From the IMG/VR virus record IMGVR_UViG_3300042868_013845, positions 18,877 through 82,876 of that record: a stretch of 64,000 nucleotides of DNA; one strand, given 5' to 3'. Under the pieces are notes generated by a model. The model saw nothing but the letters and a program-made list of their open reading frames with translations. It was not told the origin of the DNA and made no database searches. The translations under genes were made by a program, and so were the position numbers. Below are positions 7,601 to 16,189 of this stretch, piece by piece. The stretch comes from a virus. Position 1 is the stretch's first letter; every line of letters begins with the position of its first letter.

Positions 7601-9933
7601 GTATCAACTGTTAAATTTCCAGAGAGTGATAGTGAAGTTCCAGTTGCTGCTCCAATGTTAGGCGCCACAAGAGTCTTATTTGTTAATGTAGCATTCCCAT
7701 CAACAGTAACCAATCCACTGCCTGTATTTGTTGTTGTAGATAATGCAGACGACACCCCTGTTCCAAGACCAGTAATGCTGCCAACAGCGGGAGTAATTGT
7801 TGAACTGCTTGCACTCGTAACAAGTCCTTTATCATTTACTGTTACTATTGCACTTTGTGTTGAGCTGCCATATGTGTTGGGTGTTACACCACTGGCTACA
7901 AGATTTATGCCGTTACTGTCAGCAACGATTGCTCCACCAACTGGTGTCTTAACACTAAAGAGTGTGCCATCACGTTGTAAACCAACGCCTGCATCATATG
8001 CTCCACTGCCGCTAAATTGTACAAAGATAACAGGACTAACACCTACACTTGTTACAGGCTCGCTGCATATCCATCCAGTGTCGGCGTGTATTGTGCCGTG
8101 AGTAACAAATACAAAATCTCCACCATTCATTTTGGCTGGAGTATCGGCATCGGTTGCACGTGTTAATTCACGTGTTGCGCTGATTGTATATATGCCATTC
8201 CATGCGGCATTAGTTTCACCTGCTATAATTACACGCCCGCCAATTGTCAAGTCAGGATCATTTCCGCATGCAGTATTTAATGCATCAACAACACTCGTTC
8301 CTCCTGTCACTATAAGTTTTGCACCAACTCCATCGTTTCCATTTGTGTAGGCGACAGTGCCACCAGTTGCAGCTGCTAGTGTGCTGTTTTTAAGTATAAC
8401 ATGAACTTCAGCGTGAACGTGAATGCCTGCTGCAGTATTATCAACATATGCTTTATTTACTGCAGCTGAACTTGAAGAGTCGACTGTTAAGTTTGGAACA
8501 AGTGGTGAACTGCTAAAAGTTTTAACACCGTCGATGTGTTGGGCTCCACTTGTTGCTACCGCATCAGTTATGTTATATCCTGCGACTGTGCTCGGCTTAT
8601 TTAAGATCTGTGCATCTCCACTTGTTGCACTCCAATCTGCATTTACATTGACTTCTGCTCCTGCTGCAATTCCATCTAATTTTGACTTTTCAGTTAAAGT
8701 ATAATTTTCATCAGACAGACCTTTGCCAGTGACGACATCAACTTTATTATTTAATGCAGTTTGTGCTGCGCTGCTAATTGGTTTATTAGCATCGCTTGTA
8801 TTATCAACATTGTCTAATCCAACATCGCTCTTACTTAATGTAATATCACCAACACGAGTATTAATGCTTTGTATTGGTGCAGCAGCGCTTGCAGCACTAC
8901 TAAAATCGGTTATATCTGATGAGGCATGAGAGTGTCCAACATTTGATTTATTGTTTAATGTAGTTTGTACATATAAGTCATATGCTGGAGAACCAATCTC
9001 TGGTTCAAATTCTGTCCAATAGCTAGTGCCTGGTGGATAACCTGGATTTGCTCCTAGTACTCTTATATAGAGAATTCCAGCATAGAGCACAACATCACCT
9101 GGATTATAATCAGCTCCATTATTATATGTGCCAAGATAATTTACACTCTCAGGTTGTAATGCACTATCAGCAAGATCACCTTGTGCAGCTGTTGCAAAAT
9201 CACTAGTTGAGGCTGCAGCAGCAGTTCCAAGAGTTGGCTTATTTAAGATTGCAGAGTCTCCACTTGTAGCAGTCCAATCTGCATTTACATTGACTTCTGC
9301 ACCTGCAGCAATGCCCGCTAATTTTGACTTTTCGACTGACGTATAATTTTCGTCAGATAGACCTTTGCCAACAACTATATCAACTTTATTATTTAGCGCA
9401 GTTTGTGTTGCGCTACTAATCGGTTTATTGGCATCACTCGTGTTATCAACATTACCTAATCCAACATCGCTCTTAGTTAAGACAATTGCACCACCACGAG
9501 TATTAACACTTTGAACAGGAGCAGCTGCGCTTGCAGCTGCATTAAAATCTGTTATATTTGATGCACTATGAGTATGACCTACATTGCTTTTATTATTTAG
9601 TGCAGTTTGAGTCGCTGTACTTATTGGTTTTTCTGCATCACTTGTATTATTAAGTCTGTCAATATTTAAAGCAGTACGATGAGCAAGCAATGAATTTGCA
9701 CTATAGCTATAGTTTTGTGCGTTTAATGTTAAACTATTACCAATAGTTAATCCTGATATCGAAATAATTGCAGTACCATCACTTTGTGTTAACGAAGTAA
9801 TAGTGTTTGGACCAGGAGGACCTTGTGTGCCATTTTGAAATAATGGACCAATATAATTTCCAGCCTGTTGTAATGCTGGCGTAATCAAATTAGGATTATT
9901 ATTAATTAAAACTGGTGGTAATATTTCAGGCAT
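4684..9933 (-). CDS. Very large tail fibre / adhesin, 1749 residues
   Basis: A repetitive fibre protein of 1749 residues. The N-terminus carries a collagen-like GTQGPPGPNT segment (about 36-45). Two long copies of a linker module follow, each containing SDVGLxNVDNTSDANKPISS, ALNNKVD and AGAEVNVNADW, with NVGH(T/S)H motifs. The middle has several VGIGT-type repeats (as in phage spike proteins ahead of S74 chaperone domains). The C-terminal 500 residues are a long Ser/Thr/Asn-rich beta domain with no intramolecular chaperone that I can see. It should be a receptor-binding fibre. No promoter lies directly upstream, so it is probably read with the 10-kb gene group. Confidence 0.85.
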   Translation of the reverse strand: MPEILPPVLINNNPNLITPALQQAGNYIGPLFQNGTQGPPGPNTITSLTQSDGTAIISISGLTIGNSLTLNAQNYSYSANSLLAHRTALNIDRLNNTSDAEKPISTATQTALNNKSNVGHTHSASNITDFNAAASAAAPVQSVNTRGGAIVLTKSDVGLGNVDNTSDANKPISSATQTALNNKVDIVVGKGLSDENYTSVEKSKLAGIAAGAEVNVNADWTATSGDSAILNKPTLGTAAAASTSDFATAAQGDLADSALQPESVNYLGTYNNGADYNPGDVVLYAGILYIRVLGANPGYPPGTSYWTEFEPEIGSPAYDLYVQTTLNNKSNVGHSHASSDITDFSSAASAAAPIQSINTRVGDITLSKSDVGLDNVDNTSDANKPISSAAQTALNNKVDVVTGKGLSDENYTLTEKSKLDGIAAGAEVNVNADWSATSGDAQILNKPSTVAGYNITDAVATSGAQHIDGVKTFSSSPLVPNLTVDSSSSAAVNKAYVDNTAAGIHVHAEVHVILKNSTLAAATGGTVAYTNGNDGVGAKLIVTGGTSVVDALNTACGNDPDLTIGGRVIIAGETNAAWNGIYTISATRELTRATDADTPAKMNGGDFVFVTHGTIHADTGWICSEPVTSVGVSPVIFVQFSGSGAYDAGVGLQRDGTLFSVKTPVGGAIVADSNGINLVASGVTPNTYGSSTQSAIVTVNDKGLVTSASSSTITPAVGSITGLGTGVSSALSTTTNTGSGLVTVDGNATLTNKTLVAPNIGAATGTSLSLSGNLTVDTNTLFVDSANNRVGIGTATPGTAKLVIRNDNDSVNWLLQTQNDNGNTNSLFTQNGAGDFVWNGYRNGTSLGSPELALNTNGNSFLNGGNVGIGTASPATKFHVSEGISRFDRSGVVFDITPNYTGLGNVALDVTTNNGIIFRTNNIDRAVISNTGSVGIGTITPTAGYTLDVVGAAKISGNILCNGSILYLNAQQVLTQGTNSLTLGAATYFTTINYGNASTTVHNFAAGKVGIGTTSPGVNLQVTPLVNNSTPLNGSATGAFAITSVDRLYGLYGGVNGSGWSWLQAGRNDSVVFYNLSLQANGGNVGIGTTSPAEKLTVSGNISASGTIITSNYNPASNVATFLATPTSANLAAAVTDETGTGALVFANTPTLVTPNIGAATGASLNITGDLTASGTTNSLPNQTLSVADNTRILTQKTSARDDMWSVWQKRRIPYNLSSAVGTSFSASGGNSGMLYSVACGTSAIGRAGSFGETGMTSNPGQGASWSIPSSFAVSFGFYSLMVNNTLTSNNITSGSTTFTISTSNHAISVGHRIWSSAFPEETYVSAVSGTSVTATQAASSTPTTPHTVVFSPDQIARVVLGTSNLVANYTLECPNARESFNTPVGASIGATSLQINSNIVSTGVVNMWSGQPYFILTTTNASISNANGTTFYAACANFPVSATALSVLRCDNATGTPTTTTGTWTGPGTNQIVVGVANNIIAGQTVSGLGIPQNTTVQSVSGTTITLNQMITSSGSGVALYFGYQRIYVDQNATATATGQGCGFIAKNVLSSYAYGRGITGGTTITNIINGPISGFNLVISNALTKAYVAGVPIAINLANSPTALNNCIFMDFGADPSDGYLKVRLGYMNNGLITYSAWTSFPKGNIISSYNNFFQAVIDYNAATDKLRLFVDRNGDIVTFGNPKDVPKPPSTPTITMTGVSTLNDKFTNIYFGTHIYGNSVNTLATTTIARFDVRQLDYFPFQTFID
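8590..8970 (-). repeat. Duplicated fibre linker module, copy 2
   Basis: In-gene duplication within the large fibre gene. The module encoding ALNNKVD, KGLSDENYT, AGAEVNVNADW, LNKP and the NVDNTSDANKPISS linker is repeated at 9237-9610 with scattered, mostly silent differences. Confidence 0.7.
9237..9610 (-). repeat. Duplicated fibre linker module, copy 1
   Basis: Partner of the 8590-8970 copy. The two are separated by a unique domain containing NYLGTYNNGADYNPGDVVLY (carbohydrate-binding-like, chitinase CBM style), which the duplication brackets. Confidence 0.7.
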
Positions 9934-9945
9934 AACTTTTTAGTT

Positions 9946-10293
9946 TCAACTAGATGGTTGTGTTGCTCGCGGTGTGATTGTAACTTGACCTTCAATAACG
10001 CGCATAACGTCATTGTTATTTGCAGTATAAACTTCAATGTCAAAAACATATCGTCCTGCTTTCATAGCTGCAGTTTGAGTCGGCGTTAGACTAATTCTCA
10101 CAAGTCCATCCTCGGGATCGCCATATACCTCAACAAGAAAGTTAACCGCAAGAGTCGCTTTATAATTGCGACGAATCTGACCTCGACCAGAATAAGTGGT
10201 GAGATCTAGCGGCAAATTATTTAATGTCAATACCGGCAGCGTTGCATTATATGCAGAGCCTTGATCAATAATAATATCTGTATAGAAAGCCAT
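9946..10293 (-). CDS. Beta-sandwich structural protein (BppU N-terminal-like), 115 residues
   Basis: A 115-residue protein with the pattern IIIDQGSAYNATLPV, NLPLDLTTYSGRGQIRR, then a VFDIEVYT...RVIEGQVTITP end. This order of strands is typical of the small baseplate-fibre adaptor domain found in many phages (BppU N-terminal-like), in which a polymer-like domain tethers fibres to the baseplate. A perfect late promoter (10299-10306) ends 5 nt before the ATG. The fibre gene follows after 12 bases, consistent with an adaptor role. The fold assignment is from pattern memory. Confidence 0.65.
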   Translation of the reverse strand: MAFYTDIIIDQGSAYNATLPVLTLNNLPLDLTTYSGRGQIRRNYKATLAVNFLVEVYGDPEDGLVRISLTPTQTAAMKAGRYVFDIEVYTANNNDVMRVIEGQVTITPRATQPSS

Positions 10294-10298
10294 GTTTC

Positions 10299-10306
10299 TA
10301 TTTATA
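10299..10306 (-). promoter_or_regulatory. T4-type late promoter
   Basis: Minus-strand TATAAATA (perfect), 5 nt before the ATG at 10291-10293. It probably also drives the 1749-residue fibre gene. Confidence 0.8.
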
Positions 10307-10321
10307 TAGATTTTACATCAA

Positions 10322-10642
10322 TCAGTCTGTGATATTTGCTGCAAGCCAAAGTGTTCTATAGTTTAGTCCATATTGTACAAGTAACTCACGCAATTCAGTT
10401 ACACTCAACGTATGAGGCACGCCATTAATGTCAGCGATAGTTTGCTGACTAGTCCTGAATGCAATCTTTTCAGCTTCTGTTGTCAAAAGATCTTCTGCTT
10501 CACGTAAGAGTACAAGTGTTTGTGCAAACAACGAACGATCACGCTCACCGGCTGCCAGTCTTACATCTCCAACCGCTACACCACCAATTCTTTCAGTCCA
10601 AGCGAGCGTATCCTTATTCCATTTTAGTTCTTTGTCTGTCAT
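10322..10642 (-). CDS. DUF4376-like tail fibre assembly-type protein, 106 residues
   Basis: A 106-residue helical protein whose C-terminal half reads INGVPHTLSVTELRELLVQYGLNYRTLW. This resembles the DUF4376 pattern (HTLT...ELR.LL...G...Q.LW) found in phage fibre-assembly and baseplate proteins. It starts 2 bases after the 613-residue fibre gene, as expected for a fibre-associated accessory protein. The family match is a recognition call without a search. Confidence 0.6.
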   Translation of the reverse strand: MTDKELKWNKDTLAWTERIGGVAVGDVRLAAGERDRSLFAQTLVLLREAEDLLTTEAEKIAFRTSQQTIADINGVPHTLSVTELRELLVQYGLNYRTLWLAANITD

Positions 10643-10644
10643 GC

Positions 10645-12486
10645 TTATTCAAATGTTACTGTTATATCGACCGTATCTCCTTCATTTGGTAAATTTCCTT
10701 CTAAATAAAATTCTGTTTCTTCAGTAACTGTTACACTAATAGTACCACTTTGATTTGGCCAACTAGATGGATTGGCTAATGCAAACTGAGCACTTAAGTT
10801 TTCATTTGAAGTATCAGGCTGAAGAAGATACAGCGTGTCTGGTGTGCCTCCTGAAAATGTAGCACCGTAGTTAGGAGTCCCTTTTAAATTAATATTATGA
10901 GATCCCCATGACTGTGTGATGAAATTGGAAGCTGAAATAGTTACAGTGTATGTTCCAGCAGGAACCGTAACGGTATTTGATCCAGTAAATGCACCGTAAG
11001 TTCCTCCAACAATACTTTCAGATAATGTATAGGTGCCGCCACCTTGATCTCCAGATCCAGCTAAAAGAATGCTAATATCGTTATTGTCTTTAAACCATAC
11101 AGAATCGCCATATTGCAATAATAATACACGCCCTTCATCCGCAGGCTCTAATTGATTTGGAGCAGTATTTAAACGAGCTTGTAGTGCAGCCGTATCAATA
11201 CCACTTCGTGAAGCTGTGGTTAATACTCCACCAGGTCCTGTAGTTACAACTTGATCTGCAGTACTGCCAATTGCACCCGCCGCTGTAATATTACCATGAC
11301 TGTGTGATGCAGCTGCAAATGCCGTTGATGCTGAAGTTGCTGCAGTGCCTAAGCCTAATGCGGTGCGGTGAGCTGCTGCTGCTCCAGTGCCATATGTATA
11401 GCTCATAGAGTTAATTGTAAGAGTTCCTGCAACAGTTCCATTTGTAAGCTTGTCGGGAACTCCTGTCATACTTGCAGTTAATGCAACAGTACCGCTTGCA
11501 TTTGGAAAACCTATACTCCTAGAATCAGTTGCTAATTGTCCGTTAAGCAATACTACACCACCTGAATTTGTGCTTGCTAGAGTGATTGATCCGTTAGGAT
11601 AGACTCCAAGTAATGCGACATTTATTGTTGCAGTTCCGCTACTTAAACCTAATGCAGTACGATGTGCTGTTGCTACACCTGATCCATAATTAAATGTTTC
11701 ATTATTAAATGTTACTGCATCAGCAATTGTTATATCATTTGTTTCTACTGAGTCAATATCCAATACGGCAGTACCATCTGAAGTCGTAGAAACTGTTAAA
11801 CTATTTGGACCTTTTAAACTAACACCGGGTGATGGCCAATCTCCAGCACTTTTTGGTCCAAATAATACATAATTAATTCTATCAAGATAATAATCACCAT
11901 CAGCACCCCCAGATGGTGTTGATATCGTACCACTAATTATTGTATTACCATCTGCACCGTTTGCACCGCTTGCGGCAACAGTTGCTCCAACCAATTCAGT
12001 CCATGTTCCGCTGCCAGAGGTACTATAGCTATAGATTCGTGGTCCAGTTGGAGAAAATAATGATACGCTGCTTACACCCAAACGAACAATAAAGAGTGTG
12101 CCATTTTTATTTAAAATATTGGCTATAGGCGGTGATGTTGACGATGTAGGCAATTGATTAACATAATCAACTACACCATCAATAGCAAGACCTCGTCCAG
12201 CTGGTCCCTTAACATTACCAAGCGGCTTGTCATTATTGTCAGAATAGATTGCGATCAAGTCACCATCTGGTGTTAAATTAACATCGCGAACATGTAGCAA
12301 ATCATCTGATGTTGTTAAATTTATTTCAACAATCGGATTAACAAGATCATCACGATTTTTATAATAGAGTTTATTATCAGGAATGTTAATGAAGCATTCT
12401 CCAAGCAATAAATCACTATCAACTGGTTTTGCTCCAGGAACATTGCTATGGCGTAATATAATTCGAGATGGTGTTAGACTAGGCAT
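10645..12486 (-). CDS. Tail fibre protein, 613 residues
   Basis: The N-terminal 60 residues (MPSLTPSRIILRHSNVPGAK, GECFINIPDNKLYYKNRDD) match the common module that anchors phage fibres. A GPAGRGLAIDGVVDYVNQLP linker follows (about 107-126), then repeats of the AHRTALGLG type (two copies) as in the large fibre, and a beta-rich C-terminus with a VTVPAGTYTVTISASNF segment. A fibre or short spike subunit is likely. Its late promoter is GATAAATA at 12494-12501, 7 nt before the ATG. Confidence 0.8.
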   Translation of the reverse strand: MPSLTPSRIILRHSNVPGAKPVDSDLLLGECFINIPDNKLYYKNRDDLVNPIVEINLTTSDDLLHVRDVNLTPDGDLIAIYSDNNDKPLGNVKGPAGRGLAIDGVVDYVNQLPTSSTSPPIANILNKNGTLFIVRLGVSSVSLFSPTGPRIYSYSTSGSGTWTELVGATVAASGANGADGNTIISGTISTPSGGADGDYYLDRINYVLFGPKSAGDWPSPGVSLKGPNSLTVSTTSDGTAVLDIDSVETNDITIADAVTFNNETFNYGSGVATAHRTALGLSSGTATINVALLGVYPNGSITLASTNSGGVVLLNGQLATDSRSIGFPNASGTVALTASMTGVPDKLTNGTVAGTLTINSMSYTYGTGAAAAHRTALGLGTAATSASTAFAAASHSHGNITAAGAIGSTADQVVTTGPGGVLTTASRSGIDTAALQARLNTAPNQLEPADEGRVLLLQYGDSVWFKDNNDISILLAGSGDQGGGTYTLSESIVGGTYGAFTGSNTVTVPAGTYTVTISASNFITQSWGSHNINLKGTPNYGATFSGGTPDTLYLLQPDTSNENLSAQFALANPSSWPNQSGTISVTVTEETEFYLEGNLPNEGDTVDITVTFE

Positions 12487-12493
12487 ATGAGTT

Positions 12494-12501
12494 TATTTAT
12501 C
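12494..12501 (-). promoter_or_regulatory. T4-type late promoter (one mismatch)
   Basis: Minus-strand GATAAATA, 7 nt before the ATG at 12484-12486. Confidence 0.65.
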
Positions 12502-15500
12502 TTATAGAATATCACGATCAATCTTCTTAAATTGAGGAAATGTTTTGAGTACAGTTGAAACTGGGAAATATGATCGTGTTACTTCTGTGCCTGTAACATA
12601 GACTCTTCCAATATCTTCACCCTCATCTTTACATAATATATATGTTTGATTCATCGCACCAGCTATATTAACAATATTATCTGGATTTTCTGGAAAGATA
12701 AGTTTAGCATATTTTGGTGTTGCTGCATTTAAAGATACACTTGTACCAAGCACATAACCAGTATTTACTCCTCCAGCATAAATTTCAAAAATACCACTAT
12801 TTGTAGCTGTTTCAGTAATTACAAATATGCGAGTAAGATTTGCATCATCAATAATGAAAAAGTCATGTACTCTGCCTTGCAGACCAACATTTGTCCATAC
12901 TAAAGTATTACCAGCGCTTGCACTTCCACTATTTGCGCAACCACTTGCACGATTACCAGCAAAATATAATACTCCATTGCTTGATAATAGAAATGAAATT
13001 GCACTATAATTACATGTTTGTATTTTACTTATCTTATTAGATTCTAAACCTGAACCAGCAAATGCAGCTGCTCTCGGCAGAGTTGGATTATCTAAATTGT
13101 TTATAGCTAAACGACCATTTGTATTTAATCCACCAACAAGAAGTTTGTCAGTTAGAATATCAGATTCAGGCAAACGATCAAGTAATCCTGTTGGAAGAGG
13201 AGATGTGAAAGTAAAACCTTTTCTTAATATAATGCCATCACCTGAAGCAACTGCAGCACCACCACGAGAAACACTAATATCAACAATGCCCTTTAATCGG
13301 CCTCGATATGTGTTAAGAGCTCCAATACCATCAGTCGTATTATTTTTTAATGATACAATTTTTTCTGTACTATTGCTAATAAATGCAAGTCGCGCACCAT
13401 CTTCTAGAGTACTAAATAATCTAAATTGAGTTGATCGATTTGCACCAGATGCATCTCCTAAAATAATATAACGATTTGTTGTTTTAAATGTCAATACATC
13501 AAAGTCAGATAGACCATGCGGTGGTACTTGACCATTAACAGGTGTGCGTTCAAAAATAGTACCAGATTGTGTAGGTAATGTTGCATTTAACACTCTAAAT
13601 GTGCTTGTCGCATTATTTGACGATTGATCACTTAGCATTGGAACAAAGTCAGTAATTGATCCAGTTGTCAAATTACCAAATGCACCTTTGCGATTTATAC
13701 CTGCACACCATATCTCATTATCTGCTTCATTTCCTGGTTTTCCAACAATTACATAATGAGCATCATATGTACGTACTACCTTTTTAATATACCAATTATA
13801 ATCGGAAAAACTTTCAGTTGATAATCCAGTTTGTGTTCTCCATGCAGCTATTGCATCATTTTCAGTTGTTGCGAGACCTCCTGCTGTTATTGCATTTGGT
13901 TTAAACCAGTTAAATCTCTTACGAATCTTTTCACCAGATTCGCTTGCTAGCAGTGTGCTTAATGCACTAGTACTTGCTTTAATTGCAGTTTTTTCTGCAG
14001 AGGTTAATGCAAAATTATACCAAAGATTTCTTCCAGGTGAATCAAATCCTGGTCCCCAAACAAGTGGACCAGTTGTTGCCGAGGTTGGTGTTGTATTTCC
14101 TCGACCAAATTGACCTTCTGCATTACGTCCAGCACTTATATAATAGCCGCGAGTATATGGTACAGTTCCATTAAAATAATTAACTAATCCAGATGATGGA
14201 TTAATATTCACATAAGCATTACCATAACCATCTTTTGTTTTGATTGTTATATTTGTATTCTCATCATCAGAACCAGCTATACCTGTTACACTATCAACCA
14301 ATACTGCATTTGCTGGCCAAGAAGCTTGAAGCGGTAAAAATGCAGGCAATAATTGTCGAATTTGTGTTGTATTGCTATATGGATTAGTTGGAAAAAATGC
14401 ACTATTGTAATAGCTACTAAATTCAGTAAGACCACGACTATTTGCCGCAATATCACCTCTTTTGTTTTCACCATAACCATAAATGACATCATTATGATCA
14501 GTGAAAAAGAATTGATCGGGTGTTGCAAATGTACTTTTTAGTGATGTAACTTTTCCAAAATTAGATCCAAATGGGCTAATAGCATTTAATGTAACATCGG
14601 AGTCAATTGAACCTGAAGCAAGAGTGGCTGTTGCAACTGTTCTCCATGCTCGACCTGCTCCACTTTTATCAACAATACTAAATGAATTTTTAGCATCGCT
14701 ATAACCTGAACCATCAACTGATTGCATTAGATCATAGCAACTGCCTTCAACTCCGCCTGCTAATACACGTGTATCAACATAAAGTTTATTTGCAGCATCA
14801 GTATCATCTACAGGAGTTGCTGTTGTTAAACGATTATTAGTATAACGAGGAATATTTGTTTTTAGTTCAAGTTTCTTCGTATCTGTATTAAATTGAAAAA
14901 CATTAGTATCAGCATTAAGTCCAATTTGAGTAATACCATTTGTTAAACTTGAATTAGTTTTTGGAGTAGTGCCATTTGATTCAAAAAATGATATGCCATT
15001 GCCTTTAGTTAAACCAAATGTAGAAACCGGATCGGCCAAAAATTTTATAAGTTTAACTGTATTAGGAGAACCACTTGTTGAATTAGGTGATAATGTAGCG
15101 GATATCGGAAATGTAGGTGGAATAGGTGGAGTAACTACGTTATTAAGTAAATAAATAAGATTTAGAAATGGACTATTTGCATTAGTTGCAGTAATCGTTC
15201 CTCCATTTAAGATAAGCCAACCATAGAAGTTTGTATCATCAGGTATATGTCCATATGCAATTCCTCCAGGTGTACCTTCAGCTTCCCATTCTTCAGCCTT
15301 TGTAGTATCAATATCAATGATTGTACCAATCGGTAATATTTCTTTTGTTGGTGTCACAGTTAATAATGCATCTTGCACGTGCAAAGCAATTTCTTCTGCA
15401 AGATTCTGATCTGTCACCCATGATATAGTTCCACCACTAGAAGTTAGATATGAAGTTCCACCTGGTAAAGATGGAAAATTCCATATATTATTAGTACCAA

Positions 15501-15972
15501 ACTTAATTTGTGAATTTGCAACTTCTAAATTAACATTATTAGCAATCCTAAAAATTCCACCTGATACTGCATAATCAAGAATTAAAGTATTAGATGTTGA
15601 AGCAGTTGGAAAACTTAAACTAAATTCATTTGCTGTTGGATTTGATAATAGGTTAATGCCATTTTCTCCAATAAAATTGATATTACCATCAATGCCATAT
15701 TTAAAATTTAACCTTTCAAGAGCAATATCTCCATTAATAAGATTATTTTGATTTAAATCACCAGATAATGTAACGGCTGCATTAAAAACAGTAGTATTAT
15801 TAAATGTTTTAGCTCCAGTAATAGATTGAGCTAAAACAACATTAACATATTCGTCATCAATAGCAAACTCGGTAGTTTTCAATTCAGTAACAATATTATT
15901 GAATCGATCAATCCACACTTTAAAATTATCGCTATATGCGATAGGCTCAATACTGTTTAGTATATTACTCAT
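12502..15972 (-). CDS. Tail fibre with RCC1-like repeats, 1156 residues
   Basis: The first 200 residues are a fibre shaft (ITGAKTFNNTTVFNAAVTLSG). From about residue 420 the protein carries RCC1/BLIP-II-like repeats: YGYGENKRGDIAAN, ISAGRNAEGQFGRGNT, IWCAGINRKGAFGNLTTGS, LYFAGNRASG and others, the glycine pattern of a seven-bladed beta-propeller. The same repeat is seen in secreted bacterial adhesins and some phage fibres, where it serves protein or glycan binding. A late promoter (CATAAATA, 15980-15987) lies 7 nt before the ATG. It is probably a distal fibre component. Confidence 0.78.
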   Translation of the reverse strand: MSNILNSIEPIAYSDNFKVWIDRFNNIVTELKTTEFAIDDEYVNVVLAQSITGAKTFNNTTVFNAAVTLSGDLNQNNLINGDIALERLNFKYGIDGNINFIGENGINLLSNPTANEFSLSFPTASTSNTLILDYAVSGGIFRIANNVNLEVANSQIKFGTNNIWNFPSLPGGTSYLTSSGGTISWVTDQNLAEEIALHVQDALLTVTPTKEILPIGTIIDIDTTKAEEWEAEGTPGGIAYGHIPDDTNFYGWLILNGGTITATNANSPFLNLIYLLNNVVTPPIPPTFPISATLSPNSTSGSPNTVKLIKFLADPVSTFGLTKGNGISFFESNGTTPKTNSSLTNGITQIGLNADTNVFQFNTDTKKLELKTNIPRYTNNRLTTATPVDDTDAANKLYVDTRVLAGGVEGSCYDLMQSVDGSGYSDAKNSFSIVDKSGAGRAWRTVATATLASGSIDSDVTLNAISPFGSNFGKVTSLKSTFATPDQFFFTDHNDVIYGYGENKRGDIAANSRGLTEFSSYYNSAFFPTNPYSNTTQIRQLLPAFLPLQASWPANAVLVDSVTGIAGSDDENTNITIKTKDGYGNAYVNINPSSGLVNYFNGTVPYTRGYYISAGRNAEGQFGRGNTTPTSATTGPLVWGPGFDSPGRNLWYNFALTSAEKTAIKASTSALSTLLASESGEKIRKRFNWFKPNAITAGGLATTENDAIAAWRTQTGLSTESFSDYNWYIKKVVRTYDAHYVIVGKPGNEADNEIWCAGINRKGAFGNLTTGSITDFVPMLSDQSSNNATSTFRVLNATLPTQSGTIFERTPVNGQVPPHGLSDFDVLTFKTTNRYIILGDASGANRSTQFRLFSTLEDGARLAFISNSTEKIVSLKNNTTDGIGALNTYRGRLKGIVDISVSRGGAAVASGDGIILRKGFTFTSPLPTGLLDRLPESDILTDKLLVGGLNTNGRLAINNLDNPTLPRAAAFAGSGLESNKISKIQTCNYSAISFLLSSNGVLYFAGNRASGCANSGSASAGNTLVWTNVGLQGRVHDFFIIDDANLTRIFVITETATNSGIFEIYAGGVNTGYVLGTSVSLNAATPKYAKLIFPENPDNIVNIAGAMNQTYILCKDEGEDIGRVYVTGTEVTRSYFPVSTVLKTFPQFKKIDRDIL

Positions 15973-15979
15973 ATATTGT

Positions 15980-15987
15980 TATTTATG
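15980..15987 (-). promoter_or_regulatory. T4-type late promoter
   Basis: Minus-strand CATAAATA, 7 nt before the ATG at 15970-15972. It lies inside the 3' end of the upstream 68-codon gene. Confidence 0.7.
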
Positions 15988-16189
15988 CTAGTAAAGTTTG
16001 TATTTTTTTCTCTAATTCATGCACCCGCATCTCAAGACTATCAATTCTTTCTAATAGTTTTTTCTCATGAGTTGCACGTTTTTTTCGAGCTAATGCTGCT
16101 GCATATGCATCATTATCAACATTAATTACTGCTCCAGATCGCGGGTCTTTTGCAAGACCCGCATTGCCCTGAACTTTAACTAAACTCAT
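15983..16189 (-). CDS. Small conserved protein with C-terminal coiled coil, 68 residues
   Basis: Residues 9-30 (GLAKDPRSGAVINVDNDAYA) followed by a basic stretch (ARKKRATHEKKL) and a heptad coiled coil (LLERIDSLEMRVHELEKKIQ). Short proteins with this 'VINxDNDAYxAA...KR...coiled coil' layout occur beside large structural genes in T4-like marine phages, function unknown. The start codon overlaps the stop of the 1850-residue gene (ATGA-type), so it is translationally coupled to it. Confidence 0.7.
   Translation of the reverse strand: MSLVKVQGNAGLAKDPRSGAVINVDNDAYAAALARKKRATHEKKLLERIDSLEMRVHELEKKIQTLLA

Noticed and set aside
4684-9933. Long plus-strand open frames inside the giant fibre gene as antisense genes
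   Set aside because: They follow from the Thr/Ser/Asn-rich repeats of the fibre read backwards; none has a promoter and their composition is repetitive and proline-rich in an unnatural way.
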